From Bacillota bacterium (GTDB taxonomy: Bacteria; Bacillota; Desulfitobacteriia; Desulfitobacteriales; Desulfitobacteriaceae), in assembly GCA_023390635.1 (NCBI GenBank), contig JAEWCM010000047.1, positions 1-18,296 on the forward strand: DNA of 18,296 nucleotides, given 5' to 3'. The notes under the pieces are model-generated. The model did no database searches. It saw only the letters and a list, made by a program, of their open reading frames with translations, and was not told the DNA's origin. Made by a program: the position numbers and the translations under genes. Below are positions 7,126 to 14,512 of this stretch, one piece after another (the first letter of the stretch is position 1; every line of letters starts with the position of its first letter).

Positions 7126-7803
7126 CTAGTAAGCGCCCTTTCCGCTGAATACCACGAAAATGGTCTTCCAAAGAATCTTCAGATCCAGTCCCAGGCTCCA
7201 ATGCCGCACATACTCCAAATCATAAGACATGGTCTCACCCAGTGTCAGCTCACTGCGTCCGTTAATCTGGGCCAAACCCGTCACTCCCGGCAGAGCATTT
7301 AAACGACGGTGCTGTTCCGGTGTATAATGGTTTACGATTTCCGGAACCTCAGGCCGTGGTCCCACCAGACTCATATTGCCCAGTAAAATGTTCAGAAGCT
7401 GTGGCAGCTCATCTAGGCTGGTTTTACGCAGAAACTTGCCGCTGCGGGTAATGCGGGGATCATCCTTTTGCTGGAAAACGAAATTTTCCAGATCTTTGAC
7501 TTCTTCCAGCTGTGATTTAATCAAGTGGTCAGCATTCTGTACCATGGTACGGAACTTATAAATCGTATATGGTTTTCCTCCCAGCCCTACTCTGGTCTGA
7601 CGAAAGATAGCAGGACCTGAAGAATCCAAACGAATCCAGATCACAATAAAGAGCCAAAAAGGGGAAACCACAATCAAAAGGGGGACGGACACCAGCAAAT
7701 CAATCAGCCTCTTCACCCTGAGCTGGAGGCGGTAAGACAGACTATCACGCCTTGCCTCTCCTTTATCCCCCGTCAATTCAACTTCTTCTGCCTGTTCCTC
7801 CAT
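7126..7803 (-). CDS. Initiating polyprenyl-phosphate sugar-phosphate transferase (PglC/WcaJ type)
   Basis: This enzyme should transfer a sugar-1-phosphate from a UDP-sugar to undecaprenyl phosphate, the first membrane step of repeat-unit assembly. At 225 residues it is the short, single-domain form of the bacterial sugar transferase family. A basic region and a re-entrant hydrophobic helix (about 32-57, with a Ser-Pro at 47-48) anchor it to the inner leaflet. YKFRTM lies at 82-87, the catalytic D131-E132 pair lies in SLDELPQ, and GPRPEVPE lies at 148-155. PGVTGLAQINGRSEL follows. The ATG at 7801-7803 is chosen because GGAGG lies 7 nt upstream. An earlier in-frame start at 7821 would overlap that ribosome-binding site. 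The gene is last in the locus, set apart by a 435-bp gap with its own promoter and followed by a terminator. Confidence 0.92.
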   Translation of the reverse strand: MEEQAEEVELTGDKGEARRDSLSYRLQLRVKRLIDLLVSVPLLIVVSPFWLFIVIWIRLDSSGPAIFRQTRVGLGGKPYTIYKFRTMVQNADHLIKSQLEEVKDLENFVFQQKDDPRITRSGKFLRKTSLDELPQLLNILLGNMSLVGPRPEVPEIVNHYTPEQHRRLNALPGVTGLAQINGRSELTLGETMSYDLEYVRHWSLGLDLKILWKTIFVVFSGKGAY

Positions 7804-7837
7804 TGACGATCCTCCCACCAATTTTAGTCCAATAAGT

Positions 7838-7866
7838 ATTATAAAAAATATTCTAAGGCTGATCTG
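7838..7866 (-). promoter_or_regulatory. Promoter of the sugar transferase gene
   Basis: A perfect TATAAT lies at 7838-7843 on the minus strand, in an AT-rich stretch 34 nt before the ATG. The matching -35 region (about 7861-7866, CAGATC at 17 nt spacing) is poor, so an activator may be needed. The near-palindrome at 7886-7917 lies just upstream and is a candidate binding site. Confidence 0.5.
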
Positions 7867-7885
7867 AAAAATAATAAGCCCTTGG

Positions 7886-7917
7886 GTTCAAATGTTGCAT
7901 CGATACACCATTTGAAC
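7886..7917. promoter_or_regulatory. 32-bp near-perfect palindrome upstream of the sugar transferase
   Basis: The left half GTTCAAATGTTGCATC and the reverse complement of the right half, GTTCAAATGGTGTATC, agree at 14 of 16 positions. The outer 9 bp of each arm are perfect and the centre is ATCGAT. It lies about 20 bp upstream of the presumed -35 region of the sugar transferase promoter. No T run follows on either strand, so a terminator is unlikely. A dimeric regulator site is the simplest reading. Confidence 0.55.
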
Positions 7918-8000
7918 GGCGCCCCCTCTTCCCCATAAGGAAAAGAGCACGTTTTACCCTACACTCCAGCACAATACCGCAAGGACCAGTAAAGCGACCT

Positions 8001-8019
8001 AAAAAGGGGACTCAGCCCC
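8001..8019 (-). terminator. Weak terminator-like hairpin after repeat copy 2
   Basis: On the minus strand GGGG (8016-8019) pairs with CCCC (8006-8009) around a six-base loop, followed by five T (8001-8005). The stem is only 4 bp. It lies downstream of the GT39 gene and the repeat, where the long polysaccharide operon could end before the separate sugar transferase promoter. Confidence 0.3.
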
Positions 8020-8033
8020 AAGCAGCCCGGAAA

Positions 8034-8214
8034 GGGCAGGCTTGCCGCACAAAAGTGGAGGAATTGGGCAAAGAGGCGCTCAGCCGCACGCCGCCTGTGC
8101 GGTTTGCGGAGCCGAAGGTTCACATGCAGAGAACAGCGGGGTTCCGGGGCAGCACCGCGCAGGCCAGTGCGGCAGCCTCGGCGCCCTCCGCAGCGTTGTG
8201 CGGCAAGCCTGCCC
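8034..8214. repeat. Structured GC-rich repeat element, copy 2
   Basis: The element is 181 nt long. P1 is a perfect 19-bp inverted repeat (8034-8052 with 8196-8214). P2 pairs 8055-8061 with 8185-8191, including one T-G pair. The internal hairpin pairs 8084-8094 with 8099-8109 around CTGT. Relative to copy 1, compensatory pairs are C8045-G8203 for A3657-T3815, C8092-G8101 for T3704-A3713, and A8088-T8105 for G3700-C3717. G8090-T8103 is a wobble replacing G3702-C3715. The internal mismatch is at the same place (8089/8104). It starts 24 nt after the stop codon of the GT39 gene, almost the same distance and the same orientation as copy 1. Confidence 0.85.
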
Positions 8215-8238
8215 CACCCCACTGCTCGTAACCAACGA

Positions 8239-9618
8239 CTAGCTCTCTCCGATATTCTTTCCAATTCTCTCCTGAATATAAGGGGCGATCTTCTCCCGCC
8301 ACGCTTTCACACCGGCGATCAGAGCCAGGGCTGCGAGCAAAATCACTGCCGGCATAATCGGAAGGCGGTATCGTCCTCCATCCACCACAGTAATCGCGCT
8401 GACTGCCGCACTGTAATACAAGATAAAAAACAACAGGAAAGCATATTTCTTCAGCCGGGTCAGAGCGACCAGCGCCCCTAAGCACCCCAGCCAGATATAC
8501 CACCGGTCCAAAGAGTACCCGATCATGTGCAGGGCTTTTCCTTCACTGGACGTTACAGGCTTCCAGAAAATATTGATCCCTTTTTCCCAAGTTCGCTGCA
8601 CGAAACCCAGAGGATGGGCCAGGATGTAATCCTTAGCCAGACGGGAGTACTCTTTTTCCTGCTCCATTAGGGGGAGCTTCTCCACTGCGGCCTTAACGGC
8701 CGGGTCATAGCTCAGAGAACTCTTGTAAAAGGCCTGATCGGTAATGGTATATGGATTATTGCCGGCGTATAGTTCATAGGCCCCATAGTTGGTTGCCGCA
8801 ATAAAACGGTCATATTTAAGATAATTGCGCACCCACCAAGGGCTCATTACTGCTGCAGCCACAAGGGTGAGCACTAAAAAATCCTGCACCGTTTGTCTGA
8901 TCTTCCAGTCCTTAAGCCACCATATCCACACAAATATCAGCGGAAGGGCCAAAAGCAGAAAAGGACGTACCAGATTGGAGATGCCAATCACTGCCCCCAA
9001 CAGACACGGCAAAAGGAGAGATTTTTGGGAGCTTCTCCCCTGCTTTACCCCCCTATCCACTTGCTCCGCCGCCTTGTCCCTTTCCATCATACCCTGATAA
9101 CAAACCATCACATAAAGAAAAAGGAGAAAGGCCAGTACATAGGTGGATTCGGTAAGAACAAATTGTCCCCATAAGGAAAAGCCGGGATAGAAAAGCATCA
9201 GCGCATAAGGAATCAGAGCTGCTCTTCTCCCCCACAACTTCGTCCCGATTTTATAGGCTAAAATTACTGAGCAGGCATTCATAACAGCATGAAGCACCAC
9301 CACCGCTCCATAGGCGTGCAGTCCGAACAAGCTGTAAATCCCCGCTAAAAGCAAAGGATAAACCGGACCTACCACATAGTCCCGGCCTGTCGGATCAGGA
9401 ACAACCGTCCCGTCGGGGCTGTACATATAACTGTGGGTATTGACGAAGCCCTGTCCCTGCAAAATATTTTCCGCAATATCAGAATAAAGGCGGCCATCGG
9501 GAGAAAGAACATAGGGAGCGCCATACAGTTTAATATAGATCAACTTTACCGTCAGAGCCACAATAAACAGCAGGCCGGTGATCTGCCACCCCTTGAGATT
9601 AGACTTCACCTCAGACAC
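8239..9618 (-). CDS. GT39/ArnT-like membrane glycosyltransferase
   Basis: This 459-residue polytopic GT-C enzyme uses a polyprenyl-phosphate-linked sugar outside the membrane. The first helix is about 12-31. The following external loop has the acidic stretch SPDGRLYSDIAENI (D41 and D47), the expected catalytic region of the family. Some ten further hydrophobic segments follow, with RPFLLLALPLIFVWIWW and WWVRNYLKYDRF loops typical of PMT_2/ArnT-type proteins, and the C-terminus is basic. It probably adds a sugar to the polymer, a lipid or a surface protein. The start is GTG at 9616-9618 with GGAGG 6 nt upstream. It overlaps the upstream GT4 gene by 8 nt, so coupling is likely. The donor could come from the GT2 gene at 4270-4974, although that is outside this operon. 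Confidence 0.87.
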   Translation of the reverse strand: MSEVKSNLKGWQITGLLFIVALTVKLIYIKLYGAPYVLSPDGRLYSDIAENILQGQGFVNTHSYMYSPDGTVVPDPTGRDYVVGPVYPLLLAGIYSLFGLHAYGAVVVLHAVMNACSVILAYKIGTKLWGRRAALIPYALMLFYPGFSLWGQFVLTESTYVLAFLLFLYVMVCYQGMMERDKAAEQVDRGVKQGRSSQKSLLLPCLLGAVIGISNLVRPFLLLALPLIFVWIWWLKDWKIRQTVQDFLVLTLVAAAVMSPWWVRNYLKYDRFIAATNYGAYELYAGNNPYTITDQAFYKSSLSYDPAVKAAVEKLPLMEQEKEYSRLAKDYILAHPLGFVQRTWEKGINIFWKPVTSSEGKALHMIGYSLDRWYIWLGCLGALVALTRLKKYAFLLFFILYYSAAVSAITVVDGGRYRLPIMPAVILLAALALIAGVKAWREKIAPYIQERIGKNIGES

Positions 9619-10873
9619 CCCTCTCCTCCTTTTTCAGGTTATCGCCAAGGTTATCTGATGTTCCTTTCATTAACTGTTCCAGCCATTGCCGAATCAAACT
9701 GTCCCAGGCATAATGCTCCTGAACGAAGGTTCTCCCGCGTTTCCCCATAACAGCACACCGATCAGGATCAGCCTTCAAATCCAGAATGGTCTTGGCCAGC
9801 AATTCAGGGTCTTCCGGGGGAATTACCACCCCTCCCCCGCTTTCCTCGACGATCTTGGCGCCCTCTCCTTCACCGACATAAAGCAGGACTTTGCCGCTGG
9901 CCAAGCCAGGAAAAACCTTTGAAGGGCGGACTCCCTCCGAAAGCTTGTAGCGGCGCAAAGTGGAAAGATTGATACTGCTGAGAGAGTAATAGCGATACAT
10001 CACTTCTATAGGCTGAAAATCTACAAATTGCATATTGTCCAGGGCCTTTTCTTTTACCAGTTCTTCCAGGTGAGGCCGCTCCGAACCGTCCCCTACCATC
10101 AGAAAATGGATATCCCGATGATCCTGCAAAAGCCCTGCAGCCTCAACTGCCACTTCCAAACCGTGGGCATAGCCCATGGTTCCGGCATAGAGAATGACAA
10201 ATTTTCCTTCCAGATCCAGCTTCTCTAACAGTTCCTGATCAGGAGGCACCGGCGTGAACATCTCTGGATCTACCCCATTCGGCAAAAGCGCGATCTTTTC
10301 CCGGGGAACCCCTTTTCCTACCAGAGCTTCCACCGTTCCCTCCGTCTGGGTTGACAATCTCCACGCTTTCCGGTACAGGCGCTGTTCCAGCTTTTCCGCC
10401 ATCCCGATCATCGTCTTATTGGTCACCAGGCCCAGAGATACTGCTGATTCAGGCCAGAGATCGGAGATATTCATGACGAAAGGCGTTCTGTGAAAAACCC
10501 GGTAAATCAGCGCCGTAAATCCTAAAAAGAGGGGGGGTGATTCAAAGATCATTAAATCCTGCGGTCCGGCTTTGCGCAGTCCGGCAAAAGAGGAGAAAAC
10601 AAAGGAAAAATAATTCAGCAGTCTCTTCCAGAACTTCCCTCGCAGCACCGGGTAGATCCACGTCCGCCATACAGGAATTCCTGCCAGTTCCTCCTTCATC
10701 AGACGTTTTCCCTGATATTCAGGAGGAATCACGCCAGTAGGATGATTAGGGAAAGCCGTCACTACCGTCACATCATGTCCGTTCTTTTTTAAGCCCTTAG
10801 CCATCTCCTGGAGACGAACCTGAGCCGCTCCCTTTTCAGGGGGATAATACTGGGTCAACAATACAATTCGCAT
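9611..10873 (-). CDS. GT4 glycosyltransferase, WbuB-like
   Basis: This 420-residue GT-B enzyme is of the WbuB branch, which adds amino sugars such as N-acetyl-fucosamine in O-antigen repeat units. The N-terminal Rossmann domain starts with LLTQYYPPEKGAAQVR (5-20) and has NHPTG and NISDLWPESA (135-144). The C-terminal domain shows VILYAGTMGYAHG (226-238) and GDGSERPHLE (261-270). The usual Glu of the E(x7)E motif is replaced: the segment reads PSKVFPGLASGK (317-328), followed by GEGEGAKIVEESGGG. I think this is a subfamily trait rather than damage, because the frame is intact. The ATG is 7 nt after AAGGGAG. The gene lies 20 nt after the aminotransferase and overlaps the GT39 gene by 8 nt. Confidence 0.9.
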   Translation of the reverse strand: MRIVLLTQYYPPEKGAAQVRLQEMAKGLKKNGHDVTVVTAFPNHPTGVIPPEYQGKRLMKEELAGIPVWRTWIYPVLRGKFWKRLLNYFSFVFSSFAGLRKAGPQDLMIFESPPLFLGFTALIYRVFHRTPFVMNISDLWPESAVSLGLVTNKTMIGMAEKLEQRLYRKAWRLSTQTEGTVEALVGKGVPREKIALLPNGVDPEMFTPVPPDQELLEKLDLEGKFVILYAGTMGYAHGLEVAVEAAGLLQDHRDIHFLMVGDGSERPHLEELVKEKALDNMQFVDFQPIEVMYRYYSLSSINLSTLRRYKLSEGVRPSKVFPGLASGKVLLYVGEGEGAKIVEESGGGVVIPPEDPELLAKTILDLKADPDRCAVMGKRGRTFVQEHYAWDSLIRQWLEQLMKGTSDNLGDNLKKEERGV

Positions 10874-10893
10874 CGTCAGGCTCCCTTGCCGTT

Positions 10894-12057
10894 TTATTTG
10901 CGGAAGCGAGCGACAATACCTTGCATCGCTTCAATCACATCGTCCACATCCTGATCGCTCATTCTTGGATAAAGGGGCAATGAGATAATTCTGTCAAAGG
11001 TTTTTTCCGCCTGAGGATAATCCCCTTTCTTGAATTGGAAGGTATCCCGGTAGTAAGGATGATAATGAAGAGGAATAAAGTGCACACTGGTCCCGATATT
11101 GGCTGCTTTCAGCTCCTCAATAAACTGATCGCGGTCAATGTTCAGCTTGTCCAGATTCAGTTTGATAATATAGAGGTGCCAGGCATGGCGGGCATAATCT
11201 TTCTCCACCGGTATCTCCAGTTCAGGCATCACGCCAAAAGCTTCATTATACCGCGAAACAATCGATTTGCGCCTTTCCTGCATCTTTGCCAGTTTTCCCA
11301 GCTGGGCAATTCCTAAACCGGCCTGAATGTCAGTCATATTATATTTATAACCGGGATAGAGAATCTCATAATACCATGAGCCTGTAGCAGTGTAGCGGTT
11401 CCAGGCATTGCGGCTCATGCCGTGTGAGCTGAGCACCCTGATCTTATCTGCCAGTTCCTCATCATTGGTAGTAACCATGCCCCCTTCCCCTGTCACCAGG
11501 TTCTTGGTCGCATAGAAGGAAAAGGCTGTCGCATCTCCGATCGTTCCTACATTATGTCCTTTATATTGAGTATATACAGCATGGGCTCCGTCTTCCAGCA
11601 CAAATAAGCCGTGTTCCCTGGCTACTGCCATGATTTCATCCATTTCGCAGGGATGGCCGGCTAAGTGCACCGGAATCACCGCCTTGGTGCGGGGAGTAAT
11701 TTTTGCCTTCATCTGGTTCACATCAATGTTCATGGTGACAGGATCAATATCAGCGAGCACCGGTGTTGCTCCGGCGTGGATAATCACGTTGGCAGAAGAG
11801 GCAAAGGTCATGGGAGTGGTGATCACTTCATCCCCTGCGCCGATTCCTCGTGCTACCAAAGCGAGATGGAGGGCTGCAGTGCAGGAATTAACCGCAATCG
11901 CATATTTGGCTCCGACATACTCGGCAAATTCCTTTTCAAATTCCATTGTCTTCGGACCCTTGGTCAGCCAATTGGACTTAAGACTGTCCAACACCTGGTC
12001 AATCTCCTCATCTTCAATTAAAGGCAAAGCATAAGGTAAAAATTCTTTCCTAGGCAT
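10894..12057 (-). CDS. DegT/DnrJ/EryC1/StrS aminotransferase (ArnB/PseC-like)
   Basis: This 387-residue PLP enzyme transfers an amino group to a keto nucleotide sugar. PLP lysine K185 lies in FYATKNLVTGEGG, D156 in LEDGAHA should bind the pyridine nitrogen, and NSCTAALHLAL (57-67) holds the phosphate. The MPRKEFLPYALPLIEDEEID start and the SNWLTKGP segment resemble ArnB, PseC and similar 4-aminotransferases. It therefore probably makes a 4-amino sugar, unlike the 3-aminotransferase type at 15839-16933. The ATG at 12055-12057 is chosen because GGGAG lies 8 nt upstream. An ATG-type frame reaching 12084 covers the ribosome-binding site. A candidate internal promoter lies at 12096-12124. No dehydratase partner is in the window; it may be encoded elsewhere. 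Confidence 0.9.
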   Translation of the reverse strand: MPRKEFLPYALPLIEDEEIDQVLDSLKSNWLTKGPKTMEFEKEFAEYVGAKYAIAVNSCTAALHLALVARGIGAGDEVITTPMTFASSANVIIHAGATPVLADIDPVTMNIDVNQMKAKITPRTKAVIPVHLAGHPCEMDEIMAVAREHGLFVLEDGAHAVYTQYKGHNVGTIGDATAFSFYATKNLVTGEGGMVTTNDEELADKIRVLSSHGMSRNAWNRYTATGSWYYEILYPGYKYNMTDIQAGLGIAQLGKLAKMQERRKSIVSRYNEAFGVMPELEIPVEKDYARHAWHLYIIKLNLDKLNIDRDQFIEELKAANIGTSVHFIPLHYHPYYRDTFQFKKGDYPQAEKTFDRIISLPLYPRMSDQDVDDVIEAMQGIVARFRK

Positions 12058-12095
12058 TTCAAGATCTCCCTTCCTGTTCCACAAAATCTATTTTT

Positions 12096-12124
12096 CTTAT
12101 CTATCTTCGATCATTCAGCGTCAA
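12096..12124 (-). promoter_or_regulatory. Candidate internal promoter before the second aminotransferase
   Basis: On the minus strand TTGACG (12119-12124) and GATAAG (12096-12101) are separated by exactly 17 nt. They match the sigma-A consensus at five and four of six positions. The site lies directly after the stop of the GT4 gene, in one of only two clear gaps of the operon. It could drive the aminotransferase, GT4 and GT39 genes separately. Confidence 0.45.
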
Positions 12125-12126
12125 AA

Positions 12127-13254
12127 TCAGAGCTGTCGATAAATGTCTTCCATCACAGAAACATTTTGCTGCCAATCATAATCACGGAGTACGTCTTCCC
12201 TGCCGGCCCGCCCCATTTTCCGGCGCAGATCCGGATGGTCCAACAAAGTAACCATGGCCTCGGCCAATTCTTCCACCTGTTCCGGCCGGATTAACAGCCC
12301 AGTTTCATGATCCCGGATAATCTCCGGCAACCCTCCCACCTGGGAGGCAATCACCGGTTTGCCGCAAGCCATTCCTTCGACAGCGGTCACACCGAAACTC
12401 TCCTGCCGGGAAGGCACTACCACCACATCAAGTCCCTGGTAAAAGGCTGCCACTTCCTCATTGGGCAAGGCACCCACCCATTCAATGTTATCACTGATAC
12501 CCAATTCCTCACCCAAGGCTTCCAGAGCAGGCCGTTCCGGCCCATCCCCGGCTATGCGGATTTTCCCCTGACCCGGCCTGAGTTTATTCAAGCGCGCAAA
12601 AGCCTGAAGAAGAATATCCAGTCCATAGATGGAATGGAGATTCTTGGCCACTCCGAATATGACCTGGCCGCCTTCAGCTTCCTGTTCAGGTTCGGACGGA
12701 TGAGCAAATAGGGCCGTATCCACGCCAAAGGGAGTGATATGAATCGGCTGTCCGGGTAAGGAATAGCGACGGGTTTCTTCTGCCATCACCTTACTGGTAG
12801 AACACAGCACGTCAGCTTTGCTTAATATCCATTTTAACAGATTGCGATGCAAAAAGGATTGACGAGGAAAAGAAAAAACATCACTGCCCCAAACCGAGAT
12901 CACAAAAGGGTGAACCTTGCTTAAGGCTCCCAGCACTCCATAGCTCGTAGCGTAGTGAGCATGAAGGAAATCCGGCTGGAGGGCATTGATCTTTTTTCTT
13001 ACCCAGCGGGCCCGAAGAATAGCATCCAGCTTTGTTCCGGTCAGAGCGGGAATCAGATGGACTTTAGCGCCGGGAATCTCTGCCGGGCGTAAAGAAAGCA
13101 CATCCACTTGCCATCCCCGTTCCGCCAGAGCAATCACCCATTTACGCGTATGGGAACTGGGGGCATCAGCCAACAGGCAAAGATGGCCCTGCAAGACCTC
13201 TTCCCTTCCGCCCGGACGCTTTTCTCCCTTACGTTCCGTCAAAATCTTACTCAT
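12127..13254 (-). CDS. GT4 glycosyltransferase
   Basis: This 375-residue GT-B enzyme is cytosolic and would extend the lipid-linked repeat unit. The N-terminal domain has SSHTRKWVIALAERGW (33-48), FLHAHYATSYGVLG (96-109) and VWGSDV (121-126). The C-terminal domain has IRIAGDGPE (232-240) and the complete E(x7)E motif E285-E293 in ESFGVTAVE, followed by CGKPVIASQVGGLPEII. This is the canonical form of the motif altered in the neighbouring GT4 at 9611-10873. The ATG overlaps the last 8 nt of the polymerase gene, with AGGGGA just upstream, so coupling is expected. The acceptor and donor sugars are unknown. Confidence 0.9.
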   Translation of the reverse strand: MSKILTERKGEKRPGGREEVLQGHLCLLADAPSSHTRKWVIALAERGWQVDVLSLRPAEIPGAKVHLIPALTGTKLDAILRARWVRKKINALQPDFLHAHYATSYGVLGALSKVHPFVISVWGSDVFSFPRQSFLHRNLLKWILSKADVLCSTSKVMAEETRRYSLPGQPIHITPFGVDTALFAHPSEPEQEAEGGQVIFGVAKNLHSIYGLDILLQAFARLNKLRPGQGKIRIAGDGPERPALEALGEELGISDNIEWVGALPNEEVAAFYQGLDVVVVPSRQESFGVTAVEGMACGKPVIASQVGGLPEIIRDHETGLLIRPEQVEELAEAMVTLLDHPDLRRKMGRAGREDVLRDYDWQQNVSVMEDIYRQL

Positions 13255-14512
13255 AATTCCCCTGCCCTTTCCAATGCAATGCGATGGCTAAGCCCCAAAA
13301 GGCCCATACCATCGGATCCTCAAAAAATCGGCCTTCTCCCTGGGAACTGAGCCAAATCACCAGAATCCCCACCATATTAGCGAGGGCAAAAGGACGAAGC
13401 TTACCCCTGGTACGCAAAGCGGCCAAGATCACAGTACCCAGAAAAACCAACATGGCTAAGATACCCCAGATGCCCATCTCCGCCCCTACCGTGATTAAGG
13501 TGGTATGAGAGCGGGTCACATAAGACCAGCTGGCCAGCATAGAACTATAAGGGTTCTCCATCGCCCATTGGAAGCAGCCCAAACCTATCCCGGTCAGAGG
13601 ATGATCCTGGAACATGGCCCATCCTCCCTGAATCAGAGGAATTCTCTGACCTAAAATGGTAAACAAACCGGAGAAGGTCTCCAGGCGCTGATGAATGGCC
13701 GGAATGAAAGACAAGCCTGCGCCGGCAATGATAAAAACGAAGAATCCCCCCAACAAATAAGTCATCTTATGCCGGAAGTGAATTATAAGCAGAACAATTA
13801 AACCCAGAGCCAAAATAATCCAGCCTGTGCGGGAAAAAGTCACTCCCAAAGCAGCTGCCTGCAAAACCAGACCTGCTCCGATCCACCATCGCCAAGGTCT
13901 GAGTTTGCCGAGAAGGAGGGTCAGGGTTCCGAGAATAGAAATATCCAGATAGCGGGCAAAAATGTTAGGGTCCATAAACGTCCCATTGACACGCCGGGCT
14001 CCTGCCGCCGCTTCACCACCGCCCCAAATACCCGAGCCTGTGGCATATTGAAATAGAGCAAACGCAGAAACTAACACTGCCAAGCTGAAAATTATCTGCC
14101 AGATATGCTCCAGCGTCACCTCTGACCAGTCTTCCATCTGAAAGCTGAAAGCCACGCTAACTCCCATCAGACAGAGGAGTCCCAGTCTAATGATTTCGGT
14201 TATGGTGGTCATTGGCTGTAAACTGCCGCTCAGAGAGATCAGGGCCGCGATAAATAAAGGCACAGCACCCCAGATCAGAGACGTGCCGGAAAGCCGTCTG
14301 ACATTCTTGCCGACCCCTGACTGAATAAAATATAGCATTCCCCAGGCTACCAGCAAAAATGTGGCAATGCGGACAAAAGTAAACGTCGTAGGGGATTGGG
14401 GGCCGCTTTCATAAGGGGGGAAAAGTACTCTGCTAATATCCCAGGGAAAGGCGGCAAAAAAGAGCAACACCAAACCCCTGCCCCACCGGGCAATGTTCCA
14501 TTCCTTCATCAT
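13247..14512 (-). CDS. wzy: O-antigen-polymerase-like protein (Wzy/WaaL family)
   Basis: This 421-residue membrane protein has about 10-12 hydrophobic segments. It should join undecaprenyl-diphosphate-linked repeat units on the outer face of the membrane. The large external loop before the last helices contains LTGIGLGCFQWAMENPY and SHTTLITVGAEMGIWG, which match the Wzy_C pattern of a His in a loop followed by an xEMGxxG turn. Sequence alone does not separate a polymerase from a ligase. The adjacent Wzx, GT4s and initiating transferase favour a polymerase. Tandem ATGs lie at 14507-14512. The second is 6 nt from GGAGG and may be the real start. The first overlaps the stop of the flippase gene as ATGA. 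Confidence 0.85.
   Translation of the reverse strand: MMKEWNIARWGRGLVLLFFAAFPWDISRVLFPPYESGPQSPTTFTFVRIATFLLVAWGMLYFIQSGVGKNVRRLSGTSLIWGAVPLFIAALISLSGSLQPMTTITEIIRLGLLCLMGVSVAFSFQMEDWSEVTLEHIWQIIFSLAVLVSAFALFQYATGSGIWGGGEAAAGARRVNGTFMDPNIFARYLDISILGTLTLLLGKLRPWRWWIGAGLVLQAAALGVTFSRTGWIILALGLIVLLIIHFRHKMTYLLGGFFVFIIAGAGLSFIPAIHQRLETFSGLFTILGQRIPLIQGGWAMFQDHPLTGIGLGCFQWAMENPYSSMLASWSYVTRSHTTLITVGAEMGIWGILAMLVFLGTVILAALRTRGKLRPFALANMVGILVIWLSSQGEGRFFEDPMVWAFWGLAIALHWKGQGNYE

Larger units (their letters stand above)
7822..8238. other. 417-bp gene-free gap with promoter, palindrome and repeat copy 2
   Basis: The gap lies between the GT39 gene and the sugar transferase gene. It contains, from left to right, the TATAAT promoter, the 32-bp palindrome, a plain stretch (7918-8000), a weak terminator-like hairpin and the structured repeat. 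Open frames over the repeat on both strands have no ribosome-binding site or family resemblance, so I do not call them as genes. Confidence 0.7.
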
